A DNA stretch of 64,000 nucleotides from DSXH01 sp020724325 (GTDB taxonomy: Bacteria > Bacteroidota > Ignavibacteria > Ignavibacteriales > Melioribacteraceae), in assembly GCA_040756515.1 (NCBI GenBank), contig JBFLYW010000003.1, positions 124,001 through 188,000 on the forward strand, given 5' to 3'. Position 1 is the first letter of the stretch, and every line of letters starts with the position of its first letter. Under the pieces are notes generated by a model, which saw nothing but the letters and a program-made list of their open reading frames with translations, did no database searches and was not told where the DNA came from. A program made the translations under genes and the position numbers. This document shows, one piece after another, positions 53,733 through 63,264 of the stretch.

Positions 53733-54501
53733 TAATAGATTTACTGTTATTACCGGAAATATTTGGTTTATCGGCAGTAATTTCTAATTTTTTAATTACA
53801 CCGGAAATATAATACGGAATAATATCAGTAGAATTTAATTTAGCGCATTCTTTTATATCGGATGCAAATCCATTTTCAATTAAGAGCTTACCATGGTCTG
53901 TATTTTTGAGCATTCTGGTAATACTTTTGGAATAGTTCTTATAGAGAAGTCTGCTGGCAATAGCAGAATCCGAAAATTCAATCTCTTTATTGTCAGCATC
54001 AAGATTAGCAATAATATTACCGGCGCATACGGCATCTTCTAGGTTAAATCCGCCGTTTGTTCCCGCACATATAATTTCGGTGTCTTTATTTAGCATTAGA
54101 AGATGTTTAACAATTGCATCCAGATTATTAAAACATGCAATGAAAAGATTCTCTGCAAATTTTGCTTTTACAATAGACCTGGAACCATTTGTAGTATAAA
54201 GAATTATTGCTTTGCCACCAATAACTTCTTGAACATATTCTAAAGGAGAGTTCCCTAATGCAAACCCTTCTACTTTTTTAGTATTTCTTTCGCCGCCTAA
54301 AATAGTTTGGCTTCTGAATGCATCGCCGGAAACTTTAACAGCAAAATCTACAGTATTAACCGGAATAACTTCTTTAGCACCGTTTGCTAAAGCAGTTACA
54401 ATAACAGTTGATGCGCGTAATACATCAATTACAACACAGGTCTTACCGGTGAAGTAGAGCTCGTCTAGATGTAAATTGGAATACAGAACATTTATTTTCA
54501 T
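53716..54501 (-). CDS. comB: 2-phosphosulfolactate phosphatase (ComB) family protein
   Basis: 261 residues. The family signature VVIDVLRASTVIVTALANGAKEVIPV, GGERNTKKVEGFALGNSP, LYTTNGSRSIVKA and CAGTNGGFNLEDAVCAGNI is complete. ComB removes phosphate from 2-phosphosulfolactate in methanogen coenzyme M synthesis, but many bacteria carry it without the rest of that pathway, and none is present here. The in vivo substrate is therefore uncertain. It is coupled to ftsK and follows gcvT by one base. Confidence 0.88.
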   Translation of the reverse strand: MKINVLYSNLHLDELYFTGKTCVVIDVLRASTVIVTALANGAKEVIPVNTVDFAVKVSGDAFRSQTILGGERNTKKVEGFALGNSPLEYVQEVIGGKAIILYTTNGSRSIVKAKFAENLFIACFNNLDAIVKHLLMLNKDTEIICAGTNGGFNLEDAVCAGNIIANLDADNKEIEFSDSAIASRLLYKNYSKSITRMLKNTDHGKLLIENGFASDIKECAKLNSTDIIPYYISGVIKKLEITADKPNISGNNSKSINAEEK

Positions 54502-54502
54502 A

Positions 54503-55585
54503 TTAGTTTTTTATAAATGGCAGTTTTGTAATTACTGCCGGTACTTCTTTTCCTCTAATTAAGAAATTAATTTGATTTCCTTCTTTAGCGTAGTCAATAT
54601 TAACATAACCCATAGCGATGGCTTTATCGAGTACGGGGCTAACCGTTCCGCTAGTTATGTGACCTACTTTTTTACTATTTAGAGAAAGGTCGTAACCATG
54701 CCTGGGGAAAGATTTCTCTTCCGATATCATTGGAACTAGTTTTCTTTTTAATCCTTCCTCTTTCACCTTCAATAAAACGTCTTTACCGATGAAAGATGGT
54801 TTTTTTAGTTTTGTGATCCAGCCAAGTCCGGCTTCCAGCGGATTGGTTGTTTGATCAATATCGTTACCGTATAAGCAGAAGCCCATTTCTAATCTTAATG
54901 AATCTCTGGCGCCGAGTCCAACTGGTTGAATATTGTATTCTTTGCCATTTTCGAAAACAGCATTCCAGATTTTCTCTGCAACAACTTCATCACCTTTAAA
55001 ATACAATTCATATCCTAACTCGCCGGTATAACCGGTTCTTGATAAAACCATATCAACACCGGCAACTTTTACATTAAAGAAGTGATAATATTCGAGGTTG
55101 AGCGGCTTATCGCATATTTTTTCTATTACCTTTTTGGAATAAGGACCTTGGACTGCCAAAAGTGAATACTCATCGCTTTCATCAGAGATTTCAACACCAA
55201 ACTGATTATTCTTATTCATCCATTCAAAATCTTTGTCTTTGTTAGATGCGTTAACTACAAGCATAAACTTGTTTCCGGAGATCCGGTAAACAAGAAGATC
55301 GTCTACAATTCCCCCGTCGTTGTATAACATAGCAGAGTACTGAACCCTTCCGTCATACAACAAAGAAGCATCATTAACGGTAATATGCTGAACAAAATCG
55401 AGAGCTTTTTCGCCGCAGATAAATATTTCGCCCATATGAGATACATCGAAAACGCCAACAGATGTACGAACGGCTTTATGTTCATTAATTATAGAAGAAT
55501 AAAGAACGGGCATATAATAACCGGCAAAATCAACTATCTTGGCACCAAGTCTTTCGTGAATAGAATAAAATTTTGTTTTTTTCAT
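54503..55585 (-). CDS. gcvT: Aminomethyltransferase (glycine cleavage T protein)
   Basis: 360 residues, normal length. GcvT moves the methylene group from the H-protein lipoyl arm to tetrahydrofolate and releases ammonia. The N-terminal HERLGAKIVDFAGYYMPVLY, the VGVFDVSHMGEI motif, RTGYTGELGYELYF, PVGLGARDSLRLEMGFCLYGNDID and TSGTVSPVLDKAIAMGYV are intact. No gcvH or gcvP is adjacent, so the system is split on the chromosome. The transaldolase-like gene lies 2 bases upstream. Confidence 0.97.
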   Translation of the reverse strand: MKKTKFYSIHERLGAKIVDFAGYYMPVLYSSIINEHKAVRTSVGVFDVSHMGEIFICGEKALDFVQHITVNDASLLYDGRVQYSAMLYNDGGIVDDLLVYRISGNKFMLVVNASNKDKDFEWMNKNNQFGVEISDESDEYSLLAVQGPYSKKVIEKICDKPLNLEYYHFFNVKVAGVDMVLSRTGYTGELGYELYFKGDEVVAEKIWNAVFENGKEYNIQPVGLGARDSLRLEMGFCLYGNDIDQTTNPLEAGLGWITKLKKPSFIGKDVLLKVKEEGLKRKLVPMISEEKSFPRHGYDLSLNSKKVGHITSGTVSPVLDKAIAMGYVNIDYAKEGNQINFLIRGKEVPAVITKLPFIKN

Positions 55586-55587
55586 AA

Positions 55588-56235
55588 TTATTTCTGATTT
55601 AATTTTTTCCAGTCGCTTAAGAACTTTTCCAGCCCAATATCTGTAAGCGGGTGTTTAAACAATTTTTCAATAACATCAAAAGGCATTGTAGCAACATCTG
55701 CACCTATCATTGCGGCATCAACCAGATGAAGCGGGTGACGTATACTAGCGACAAGTACCTGTGTTTTGTAATTATAATTTTTATATATCTGAACAATCTG
55801 TTTTATAAGTTCCATTCCATTATGACTAATATCATCTATACGTCCAACAAAAGGGCTAATATAAGTAGCGCCGGCTTTAGCAGCTAAAAGGGCTTGCGGG
55901 GCAGAAAAGCAGAGGGTAACATTAGTTTTTATATCTTCTTCAAATAAATCTTTAACAGCTCTTATTCCATCCTTAATAAGAGGAATTTTAACAACAATAT
56001 TTTTGTGAATTTTTGCCAGATCAATTGCCTCTTTCATTATTCCATTGTAATCCGTAGCAACAACTTCTGCGCTTACAGGTCCATCTACAATTTTAAGGAT
56101 TTCTTCAAGTAATTTTCTAAAGTCCATGCCCTCTTTTGCAACCAAAGAAGGATTGGTTGTAACACCATCCAGCAAACCATAGGAAGCGGCTTCTTTTATC
56201 TGCGCTATATTTGCAGTATCAATAAAAAATTTCAT
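55588..56235 (-). CDS. Transaldolase/fructose-6-phosphate aldolase (TalC-type)
   Basis: 215 residues, the short class of transaldolases. The Schiff-base lysine is Lys83 in NIVVKIPLIKDG. Other marks are FIDTANI at the start, DGVTTNPSLVAKEG, TNVTLCFSAPQALLAAKAGATYISPFVGRIDDI and VLVASIRHPLHLVDAAMIGADVATMPFDV. Sequence alone does not decide between transaldolase and fructose-6-phosphate aldolase. An 85-base gap with a hairpin separates it from rng. Confidence 0.93.
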   Translation of the reverse strand: MKFFIDTANIAQIKEAASYGLLDGVTTNPSLVAKEGMDFRKLLEEILKIVDGPVSAEVVATDYNGIMKEAIDLAKIHKNIVVKIPLIKDGIRAVKDLFEEDIKTNVTLCFSAPQALLAAKAGATYISPFVGRIDDISHNGMELIKQIVQIYKNYNYKTQVLVASIRHPLHLVDAAMIGADVATMPFDVIEKLFKHPLTDIGLEKFLSDWKKLNQK

Positions 56236-56287
56236 GCGGCGTTTCCTTAAATGTTTTTATTTTTCTAACGATTAAAATTAAATAAAA

Positions 56288-56311
56288 TTCTGATATTTTT
56301 TTGTATCAGAA
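56288..56311 (-). terminator. Probable rng terminator
   Basis: On the minus strand a perfect 8-bp AT-rich stem TTCTGATA/TATCAGAA with an 8-base loop is followed by TTTTATTTAATTTT. It begins 10 bases after the rng stop. The stem is weak in GC, so termination may be partial. Confidence 0.6.
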
Positions 56312-56320
56312 ATTATTTCC

Positions 56321-57928
56321 CTATGCAAATTCTTCCGTTAAGTCTTCATTTGTTTTTTTAGAAATAAATCTAAAGGTTTGGGGGTTAATTTTCTCGCTTT
56401 GTTCCAGACTAAGTTTAATAAAATATTTTAGTTGGATTTTTGTGAGGGTAGAAATAAACCCCTGTTTCAATTTTTCGCCAAGCGAGGGATGAACGCAAAT
56501 AATTAATGAATAGTATTTACCTTCCATCTTATATCTTTTTAACCAAGCTTCTATTTCGTGTATAAGATTCGATTTTTTTGTAAGTAATCCGCTTCCTTGG
56601 CAGTAAGGACATACTTCGTTCATGGATTGAACAATGTTCTCTCTTACTCTTTCTCTTGTAATCTGCATCAAACCGAACTCAGTCATTGGAAGCATAGCAG
56701 TTTTTGCTCTATCCTTTTTGAATTCCTTTTTTAGTTCGTCATAAATTTTTTTGCGGTTCTTTTCGTCCTCAAGATCAATAAAATCGACTACAATTAATCC
56801 GCCAATATCCCTTAACCTAAGCTGTCTTACAATTTCTCTTGATGCTTCAAGATCTGTCTTAAGCGAATTCAATTCCTGATCTTTCTTTGCAGCATATCTT
56901 CCACTGTTAACATCAATTACCGTCATTGCTTCTGTATGATCAATTACAATGTGTCCGCCGCTTGGCAGTGTAACTTTTCTTCGCATTAAATTTTTAATCT
57001 GCTCGTCAATCTTAAACGTCTCAAAAATCGGACGGTCTTCTTTATAGAATTCTATTCTTTCAACAAGAGCCGGCTGAATAAACTGAACGTAATTACGGAT
57101 TTCTTTATATAATTTTTTTGAATCGACAAATACTTTTGAAACATCTGGTGTAAACAAATCCCTTATTACGCTTATAGTTGTGCTTAAATCTTTATATAAG
57201 AGTGAAGGCGGTTCAAGTTTTTTTGCATCTTCCTGAATATCTTCCCAGATTTTTACTAAATATTTGAGATCGGCAGATAAAGATTCTTCACTCTGTTCTT
57301 TTGCGGCGGTTCGTATAATCAAACCGCAGTCGGTCGGAATTATTCCGCGGGCAATTTTTCTTAATCTTCTCCGTTCCTTGAATTCAACAATTTTTTTTGA
57401 GACACCAATTTTATTATCCATAGGAAGCAACACACAGAAACGACCTGGAATAGAGACAGATGAAGTAACACGAACTCCTTTATCCTTAACCGGCTCTTTG
57501 AGAATTTGAATAAGAAGTTCCTGCCCTTTATGCAGTTTAGTAACCTGTCGTTCTTTAATTTCTGGTTTAGGAAGCTCTAAGGTCGGCTGATTTGATTCTT
57601 CTGTAATTGGAATAGCCGCAGAATCATTAGTAGAAAAATTATGAGATTGTTCTTCATCTTCATCCTCGTCATCATCAAAAATACCTTGAAGTGCTTCGGT
57701 TCTTTCGCCAATATCGGAAAAATGCAGAAATGCATCGTGCTTAAGACCAATATCAATAAATGCAGCTCTAATGCCGGGTAAAACTCTGGCAACTCTTCCA
57801 AGATAAACATCGCCAACCATTCTCTGTTTTTCGGGATGATCGACGAAGAAATCTACCAGATTGCCGTCTTCTGTAATTGCAACTCTGTTTTGAGTTGTAG
57901 AAGAACTGATAATAATTTCTTTATTCAT
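56321..57928 (-). CDS. rng: Ribonuclease G/E family endoribonuclease
   Basis: 535 residues. An S1 domain (about 38-145) is interrupted by an acidic, Ser-rich insert at about 84-128 (DDDEDEDEEQ). The catalytic region contains GGHIVIDHTEAMTVIDVNSGRY, GGLIVVDFIDLEDEKNR and GLMQITRERVRENIV; the zinc-link is CPYCQGSG. RNase G/E cleaves single-stranded AU-rich RNA in rRNA and tRNA maturation and mRNA decay. There is no long C-terminal degradosome scaffold, so it is G-like. It is 29 bases downstream of dus, with pnp in the same block. Confidence 0.95.
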   Translation of the reverse strand: MNKEIIISSSTTQNRVAITEDGNLVDFFVDHPEKQRMVGDVYLGRVARVLPGIRAAFIDIGLKHDAFLHFSDIGERTEALQGIFDDDEDEDEEQSHNFSTNDSAAIPITEESNQPTLELPKPEIKERQVTKLHKGQELLIQILKEPVKDKGVRVTSSVSIPGRFCVLLPMDNKIGVSKKIVEFKERRRLRKIARGIIPTDCGLIIRTAAKEQSEESLSADLKYLVKIWEDIQEDAKKLEPPSLLYKDLSTTISVIRDLFTPDVSKVFVDSKKLYKEIRNYVQFIQPALVERIEFYKEDRPIFETFKIDEQIKNLMRRKVTLPSGGHIVIDHTEAMTVIDVNSGRYAAKKDQELNSLKTDLEASREIVRQLRLRDIGGLIVVDFIDLEDEKNRKKIYDELKKEFKKDRAKTAMLPMTEFGLMQITRERVRENIVQSMNEVCPYCQGSGLLTKKSNLIHEIEAWLKRYKMEGKYYSLIICVHPSLGEKLKQGFISTLTKIQLKYFIKLSLEQSEKINPQTFRFISKKTNEDLTEEFA

Positions 57929-57957
57929 GAAAAACTCGTTTTTGTTTTATTCTGATC

Positions 57958-59028
57958 CTAACACATAGTTTCTTTATTTTCTTCGGTTAGCCAGAATAAA
58001 ACCCTCTTCTTAAATTTTATATTTATTTCGTTTAATTGGGTAACCTCAAGATTACCGTTTAAAATATTATGGGTATGTTCTTCTATTAAAGAACGAATTG
58101 AAAGTAAATTATTTAGTGAAAATATTTTTTCTAAAAATTGATCGATGCCGGGGTAAAAACGGAAATACCAAAGTGAATGTTTTTTAGCTTTGTCAATACT
58201 ATTCGGTTCTCCGAACTCCCTTTCCATAAAAGAAATTTGTTTAAGGAGAGTATTGCGAATAACCTCCAAAGGGGGCTTTCCGGGGTCTAAACCGGTAGTA
58301 ATCAAATTATTAAACCTGTTGAATATAAAAGGATTACCAAGTGCTCCGCGTGCAACCATTGCAGAATCGCACCCGGTTAACTCTATCATTTCCTTTGCAT
58401 CTTGCGGTGTAAAGATAGAACCGTTGCCAACAATTGGAATATTTACAGTCTCTTTAACTTTCTTAAGCCAATTCCATTCGGAATCATCTTCGTATTTATC
58501 TGCACGTGTGCGTGCATGAACAAATAAAACAGAAGCGCCGTTATACTCTGCAGCTCTGGCTGTTTCTAAAATATTAATATTACTTCTATCTTTTCCCAGT
58601 CTAAGTTTCACAGAGATAGGAACAGTGCCGGAAGAGTTAACCATTTTTCTTATTAGATTACCCATTAATAGGGGATTATCGAGAAGTGCCGAGCCCATAT
58701 TATTACTAACAACTTTATCCACCGAGCAGCCGCAATTAAGGTCAATTAAATCCGGTTTTAGTTTAACAATTTCTTTAACGGCATCGCTAAGAATTTCGGG
58801 CTCGTTACCAAGTATTTGAACACCAATTGGTTTTTCATCGCGGCTAAATGATAGTAAGCGCAAAGTTTCGAAGTTATTGTTTATTACTCCATGAGCGCTT
58901 ACCATTTGAGTGAAAGTTATACCGGCGCCAAACTCTTTTGCTATCTTTCTGAATGAGGAATCGGTAACCTCCGCCATAGGAGCCAAAAAGAGTTTATTTT
59001 CTATATCAAGGTTTCCTATCTTCATCAC
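57958..59028 (-). CDS. dusB: tRNA-dihydrouridine synthase (DusB-like)
   Basis: 356 residues. A TIM-barrel FMN domain starts LFLAPMAEVTDSSFRKIAKEFGAG, with DLNCGCSVDKV (catalytic Cys101; Ser replaces the usual Pro after it), SVKLRLG, VHARTRADKYEDDSEW and SIFTPQDAKEMIELTGCDSAMVARGALGNPFIF. The C-terminal helical domain binds tRNA. It reduces uridine in the D-loop. The exact Dus subtype is not certain. A 113-base gap before pnp has no clear hairpin. Confidence 0.92.
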   Translation of the reverse strand: MMKIGNLDIENKLFLAPMAEVTDSSFRKIAKEFGAGITFTQMVSAHGVINNNFETLRLLSFSRDEKPIGVQILGNEPEILSDAVKEIVKLKPDLIDLNCGCSVDKVVSNNMGSALLDNPLLMGNLIRKMVNSSGTVPISVKLRLGKDRSNINILETARAAEYNGASVLFVHARTRADKYEDDSEWNWLKKVKETVNIPIVGNGSIFTPQDAKEMIELTGCDSAMVARGALGNPFIFNRFNNLITTGLDPGKPPLEVIRNTLLKQISFMEREFGEPNSIDKAKKHSLWYFRFYPGIDQFLEKIFSLNNLLSIRSLIEEHTHNILNGNLEVTQLNEINIKFKKRVLFWLTEENKETMC

Positions 59029-59141
59029 ATTCTCAACGTAACAAAATTTTTTCTTACAAACCTGTTGAATCGATTAATTGAAAAAATAATCTGTTCGGGA
59101 TAATTAGCAACAGATATTTTTGCGGTTAACCAAAATTCATC

Positions 59142-61256
59142 TTAGGAATTATCATTTTCATGATTTTTCGGTTCTTCTTCTTTTTCTTTAAGCAGAGCTT
59201 TTCTTGATAAAGAAAACTTTCCGCCGTCAATACTTAACAATTTTACTCTAATAATATCTCCTTCTTTCAGAACATCGGTAACTTTATTAACGCGCTTATT
59301 ATCAATCTGGGAGATATGAAGCAATCCTTGAGTTCCCGGTAAAATTTCTACGAAAGCACCAAAGTCGGTTATCTTCATTACTTTTCCATTATAATTTTTA
59401 CCGATTTCAGGTTCTGCAGTAAGCCATTTAATATACTCTTTTGCTTCTTTGGCTTTCTGACGATCCTGTCCGGCAATGCTAACTGTTCCGTCTTCTTCTA
59501 TATTTATTTCAACACTAAAGTCTTTCTGAATTTTTTGAATTACTTTTCCACCCGGTCCAATTACTGCGCCAATCTTATCTGTGTTAATCTTGGTAGATAG
59601 AAGTGTTGGTGCAAATTTGGAGATAGATGGTTTTGAAGCCGGTATAGCTTCGTTCATTATTTTGAGAATATGCAGCCGACCTATTTTAGCTTGTGCTAGT
59701 GCTTTCTCCATAATTTCGAACGAGATTCCTTGAATCTTGATATCCATCTGAAACCCGGTAATTCCATTTTCAGATCCGGCAACTTTAAAATCCATATCGC
59801 CCAAATGATCTTCATTTCCTAAAATATCAGAAAGGATTGCGTACCGTTCGCCTTCCTTAACAAGACCCATAGCAATTCCGGCAACAGCGCATTTAACCGG
59901 AACGCCGCCTTCCATTAGAGCTAATGAACCGGCGCAAACCGTTGCCATAGATGATGAACCGTTCGATTCGAGAATATCTGAGTTAAGGCGAATCATGTAA
60001 GGAAATACTTCTTCCGATGGAAGAATATTTTTTAACGATCTTTCTGCAAGGTTGCCATGCCCTACTTCTCTTCTTCCAACCCCGCTATATTTCCCTGTTT
60101 CTCCTACACTAAATGGAGGAAAGTTATAATGAAGTATATAACGTTTTCTAAATTCAGTTTGAAGTCCGTCTATAATCTGTTCATCCTGTTTAGTTCCAAG
60201 AGTCAGAGTTGTTATACTCTGTGTTTCACCGCGTGTAAAAAGAGCCGTTGCATGAGGACGGGGAAGTATTCCTAGTTCAATTGAGATAGGGCGGATCTGA
60301 TCAGTTCTTCTGCCGTCTAGGCGTAATCCATCTTCAAGAATTCTGGAACGCATCAATTCCTTTTCCATATCATGCAGAATTGCTTTAATAACTTTTTCCT
60401 GTTCAGGATATTTCTCTGCAAGAGCAGTTAATACTTCCTGCTCAAGTTCTTTATTCTTTGCAGATCTTTCTTCTTTAGCAAGAACCTCGGCAACAATATC
60501 TTTGAATTTATTGTAAGCAATTTCCTTTACATCATTCAAAAGATTTTGATCAATTACTTTCTCAGGGACAGTAATTTTAGGTTTGCCGTAAAGCTGGCGC
60601 AGCTCATTCTGAGCTATAACAAGTTTTTTAATTTCCTGATGGGCAAACTTAAGAGCATCGAGCATTACTTCTTCGCTAACTTCTTTAGCTTCGCCTTCAA
60701 CCATCATAATAGAGCTGTAAGTACCGGCAACAACCAATTCCATATCGCTTTCATCAATTTGAGTTAATGTTGGATTAACAATGAATTCACCATTAATTCT
60801 GCCAACACGTACTTCGCCAATTGGTTCCAGAAACGGAATATCAGAAACCACAAGCGCAGCAGATGCTCCAACAGCAGCAAGAACGTCTGCATCGTTTTCA
60901 TTATCGAATGAATATACGAATGCGGCAACCTGAGTATCGTTGTAATAATTATTTGGGAAGAGGGGTCTAATCGGTCTATCAATTAATCTTGCGCTTAGAA
61001 CTTCCTTGTCGCTCGGTTTGCCTTCTCTTTTTAGGAAACCGCCTGGGATTTTTCCGGCTGCGAAAGCTTTTTCCCTGTATTCTACGTTTAGAGGGAAGAA
61101 ATCAATATCTTCTCTTAGTTCGCCTGTAACCGCAGTTACAAGAACAACGGTATCCCCGTACTGAACGGTAACCGCACCGTTGGACTGTTTAGCAAGTTTA
61201 CCTGTTTCAATTTTTAAAATCTTACCGCCTATTTCAACTTCTTTAGAATATACCAT
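59142..61256 (-). CDS. pnp: Polyribonucleotide nucleotidyltransferase (PNPase)
   Basis: 704 residues. Two RNase PH domains (about 10-235 and 320-550) flank a helical linker, with a KH domain (about 560-620, IGPGGKVIQKIQKDF) and an S1 domain (about 622-690, GKVMKITDFGAFVEILPGTQGLLH). PNPase degrades RNA 3' to 5' with phosphate. Motifs FFPLNVEYREKAFAAGKIPGGF and FTRGETQSITTLTLG are complete. It follows rpsO by 12 bases, the classical rpsO-pnp pair, with GAGGAA as ribosome site. Confidence 0.98.
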   Translation of the reverse strand: MVYSKEVEIGGKILKIETGKLAKQSNGAVTVQYGDTVVLVTAVTGELREDIDFFPLNVEYREKAFAAGKIPGGFLKREGKPSDKEVLSARLIDRPIRPLFPNNYYNDTQVAAFVYSFDNENDADVLAAVGASAALVVSDIPFLEPIGEVRVGRINGEFIVNPTLTQIDESDMELVVAGTYSSIMMVEGEAKEVSEEVMLDALKFAHQEIKKLVIAQNELRQLYGKPKITVPEKVIDQNLLNDVKEIAYNKFKDIVAEVLAKEERSAKNKELEQEVLTALAEKYPEQEKVIKAILHDMEKELMRSRILEDGLRLDGRRTDQIRPISIELGILPRPHATALFTRGETQSITTLTLGTKQDEQIIDGLQTEFRKRYILHYNFPPFSVGETGKYSGVGRREVGHGNLAERSLKNILPSEEVFPYMIRLNSDILESNGSSSMATVCAGSLALMEGGVPVKCAVAGIAMGLVKEGERYAILSDILGNEDHLGDMDFKVAGSENGITGFQMDIKIQGISFEIMEKALAQAKIGRLHILKIMNEAIPASKPSISKFAPTLLSTKINTDKIGAVIGPGGKVIQKIQKDFSVEINIEEDGTVSIAGQDRQKAKEAKEYIKWLTAEPEIGKNYNGKVMKITDFGAFVEILPGTQGLLHISQIDNKRVNKVTDVLKEGDIIRVKLLSIDGGKFSLSRKALLKEKEEEPKNHENDNS

Positions 61257-61268
61257 TTACATTCCTCG

Positions 61269-61538
61269 TTACTTTCTTATGTTCAATTCTTTAATTATGC
61301 TTCGATATCTTTCAATATCTTTTCCTGCTAAATAATCTAGCAGTCTTCTTCTTTTACCAACCATTTGCATAAGACCTCTTCTAGAAGCATTGTCTTTATT
61401 ATGACCTTCGAAATGTGCGGTAAGGTTATTTATACGTTCGGTTAAAAGAGCTATTTGAACCTCGGCGGTTCCGCTGTCCTTTTCATTCTTACCGAATTTT
61501 TTCATTAATTCAAGTTTCTTTTCTTTTGATAACGACAT
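61269..61538 (-). CDS. rpsO: Small-subunit ribosomal protein uS15
   Basis: 89 residues, exactly the usual size. LSKEKKLELMKKFGKNEKDSGTAEVQIALLTERINNLT and the GMQ-like MVGKRRRLLDYLAGKDIERY segments are characteristic. uS15 binds 16S rRNA early in small-subunit assembly. A very good AAAAGGAG ribosome site lies upstream. The 63-base gap to ribF includes only a small ATCCC/GGGAT pairing, not a clear S15 autoregulatory leader. Confidence 0.98.
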   Translation of the reverse strand: MSLSKEKKLELMKKFGKNEKDSGTAEVQIALLTERINNLTAHFEGHNKDNASRRGLMQMVGKRRRLLDYLAGKDIERYRSIIKELNIRK

Positions 61539-61601
61539 TGTGTTACTCCTTTTTTGATTTGTTCAATGTAATCCCAGAAAAAATTAAGGTACCGGGATCA
61601 A

Positions 61602-62540
61602 TTAGCTAACTAAAACATTTATTAACTCCAGCGCTTTCTTTTTATCTTCTTCTATCTGATTAATAAGATCGTATTTGGATTCAAACTTTTTTTCGTCGCG
61701 CAATCTTTTAATGAAATCTACGCTTAATTCTTTTCCATAAATATCCTTGTTGAAATTGAGAATGTGTACTTCAATAACAAGTTCGGTTCTATCCTCAAAA
61801 GTTGGTCGATAACCAATATTCATAATGCCGTAATAAGATTCCTTTTCGCAAGAACAGGCAACAATATAAACACCTTTTTTAGGAATTGCTTTATTAATAT
61901 CGTGCAGTTTCATATTAGCAGTAGGAAACCCCAACACTCTGCCGCGCCGTGCTCCTTGAACAACCCGTCCAGTAAAAGTGTAGTTTCTGCCTAAAAGCAA
62001 ATTTGCTTTTTCTACATTCCCCTCGTAAAGCGCATTACGAATTTTTGTACTGCTGATAATTTCGCCATCGTTAGTTTCTGGAGGTACTGCAGTAACATCA
62101 AAGTTATAAACTCTACCAAGCTCGCGCAGCTTATCCTCATCGCCCAGTCTATCTTTGCCAAATTTGTGATCGTGACCTACTACCATATGCACAGTTCCGA
62201 ATTTATCCACCAGATAATTTTTTATAAATTGATCGGAAGTAAGCTGCGAAAATTCTTTTGTAAAATTCAGAACAATTAGTTCATCAATTTCTATCTTCTC
62301 AAGAATTCTTTTCTTTTCGTCAAAAGTAGTTAACAGTTTAAGATCATAATTCTGCGATACTACACTTCTTGGATGCGGATTGAATGTAATTACAATACTC
62401 TTGCCATTAATTTTCTTTGCAATATTTTTCATTGTTCCCATAATTTGCAGATGCCCGCGGTGCAATCCGTCGAATGTTCCTACCGTAACAACTGCATTAG
62501 ACTGCTTTGAATATTTATCCTGTTCGGTATAAAGCTTCAT
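61602..62540 (-). CDS. ribF: Bifunctional riboflavin kinase/FAD synthetase
   Basis: 312 residues. The N-terminal FAD synthetase domain has the nucleotide-binding TVGTFDGLHRGH, TFNPHPRSVV and VGHDHKFGKDRLGD; ISSTKIRNAL closes it. The C-terminal riboflavin kinase domain has GRVVQGARRGRVLGFPTANM and IMNIGYRPTF. It makes FMN and then FAD; dus in the window is an FMN enzyme. It sits between truB and rpsO, a conserved order. Confidence 0.97.
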   Translation of the reverse strand: MKLYTEQDKYSKQSNAVVTVGTFDGLHRGHLQIMGTMKNIAKKINGKSIVITFNPHPRSVVSQNYDLKLLTTFDEKKRILEKIEIDELIVLNFTKEFSQLTSDQFIKNYLVDKFGTVHMVVGHDHKFGKDRLGDEDKLRELGRVYNFDVTAVPPETNDGEIISSTKIRNALYEGNVEKANLLLGRNYTFTGRVVQGARRGRVLGFPTANMKLHDINKAIPKKGVYIVACSCEKESYYGIMNIGYRPTFEDRTELVIEVHILNFNKDIYGKELSVDFIKRLRDEKKFESKYDLINQIEEDKKKALELINVLVS

Positions 62541-62556
62541 ATCAAATTTTTTTCAA

Positions 62557-63264
62557 TTAAGTTACGCTTAACAGCCTAAATTTCTCAATAAATTCGTTTA
62601 TCGAAATAGAATTATCGACATCGAAGAGACCTATTTTAGTTCTTCGTAACCTGCTAAGATAAGCGCCGCATCCCAATTTCTTTCCGTAATCATTAGCAAT
62701 TACTCTGATATATGTACCGGTTGAGCACGTTATTTCGAACCAAATATCGGGTAAATCGATATTCAAAATTTCAAAGCGGGAAATAAAAATTTCCCTCGGT
62801 TCTTTTTCAATCTCAATTCCCTTCCGGGCAAATGCGTAAAGCGATTTCCCTTTGTGTTTTACTGCCGAATAAACCGGCGGAATTTGAAAACCCTTGCCTA
62901 AAAATGTTTTTGCTGTTTCAATTATCTTAGAAGCTGTAACATTTGTAAAATCGCTTTGCGATTCAAATTCAGTTTCAATATCAAATGAAGCTGTTGTCTT
63001 GCCAATTGTAATAACACCAGTATAAGTTTTATCCAGTTCTCTAAAAGAAGATATTTGCTTGGTCATTTTTCCGGTACAGACAATCAGCAGTCCGGTAGCC
63101 ATAGGATCGAGCGTGCCGGAATGCCCAACCTTTTTAATGTTAACAGCTTTTCTAACTTTATACACAATATCAAAGGACGATTTATATAACTGCTTATCAA
63201 TAAGAATTACTTCGCCAGCTTCAAAATCCGGAACATAATTATCAAGAGTTTCCCGTGTTATCAT
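62557..63264 (-). CDS. truB: tRNA pseudouridine-55 synthase
   Basis: 235 residues. The catalytic loop is KKVGHSGTLDPMATGLLIV with Asp53; YTGVITIGKTTASFDIETE, QIPPVYSAVKHKGKSLYAFARKG and CSTGTYIRVIANDYGKKLGCGAYLSRLRRTKIG are all family marks. It makes pseudouridine in the T-loop of tRNA. The C-terminus ends shortly after the core and lacks a full PUA domain. It overlaps rbfA by 23 bases. Confidence 0.97.
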   Translation of the reverse strand: MITRETLDNYVPDFEAGEVILIDKQLYKSSFDIVYKVRKAVNIKKVGHSGTLDPMATGLLIVCTGKMTKQISSFRELDKTYTGVITIGKTTASFDIETEFESQSDFTNVTASKIIETAKTFLGKGFQIPPVYSAVKHKGKSLYAFARKGIEIEKEPREIFISRFEILNIDLPDIWFEITCSTGTYIRVIANDYGKKLGCGAYLSRLRRTKIGLFDVDNSISINEFIEKFRLLSVT

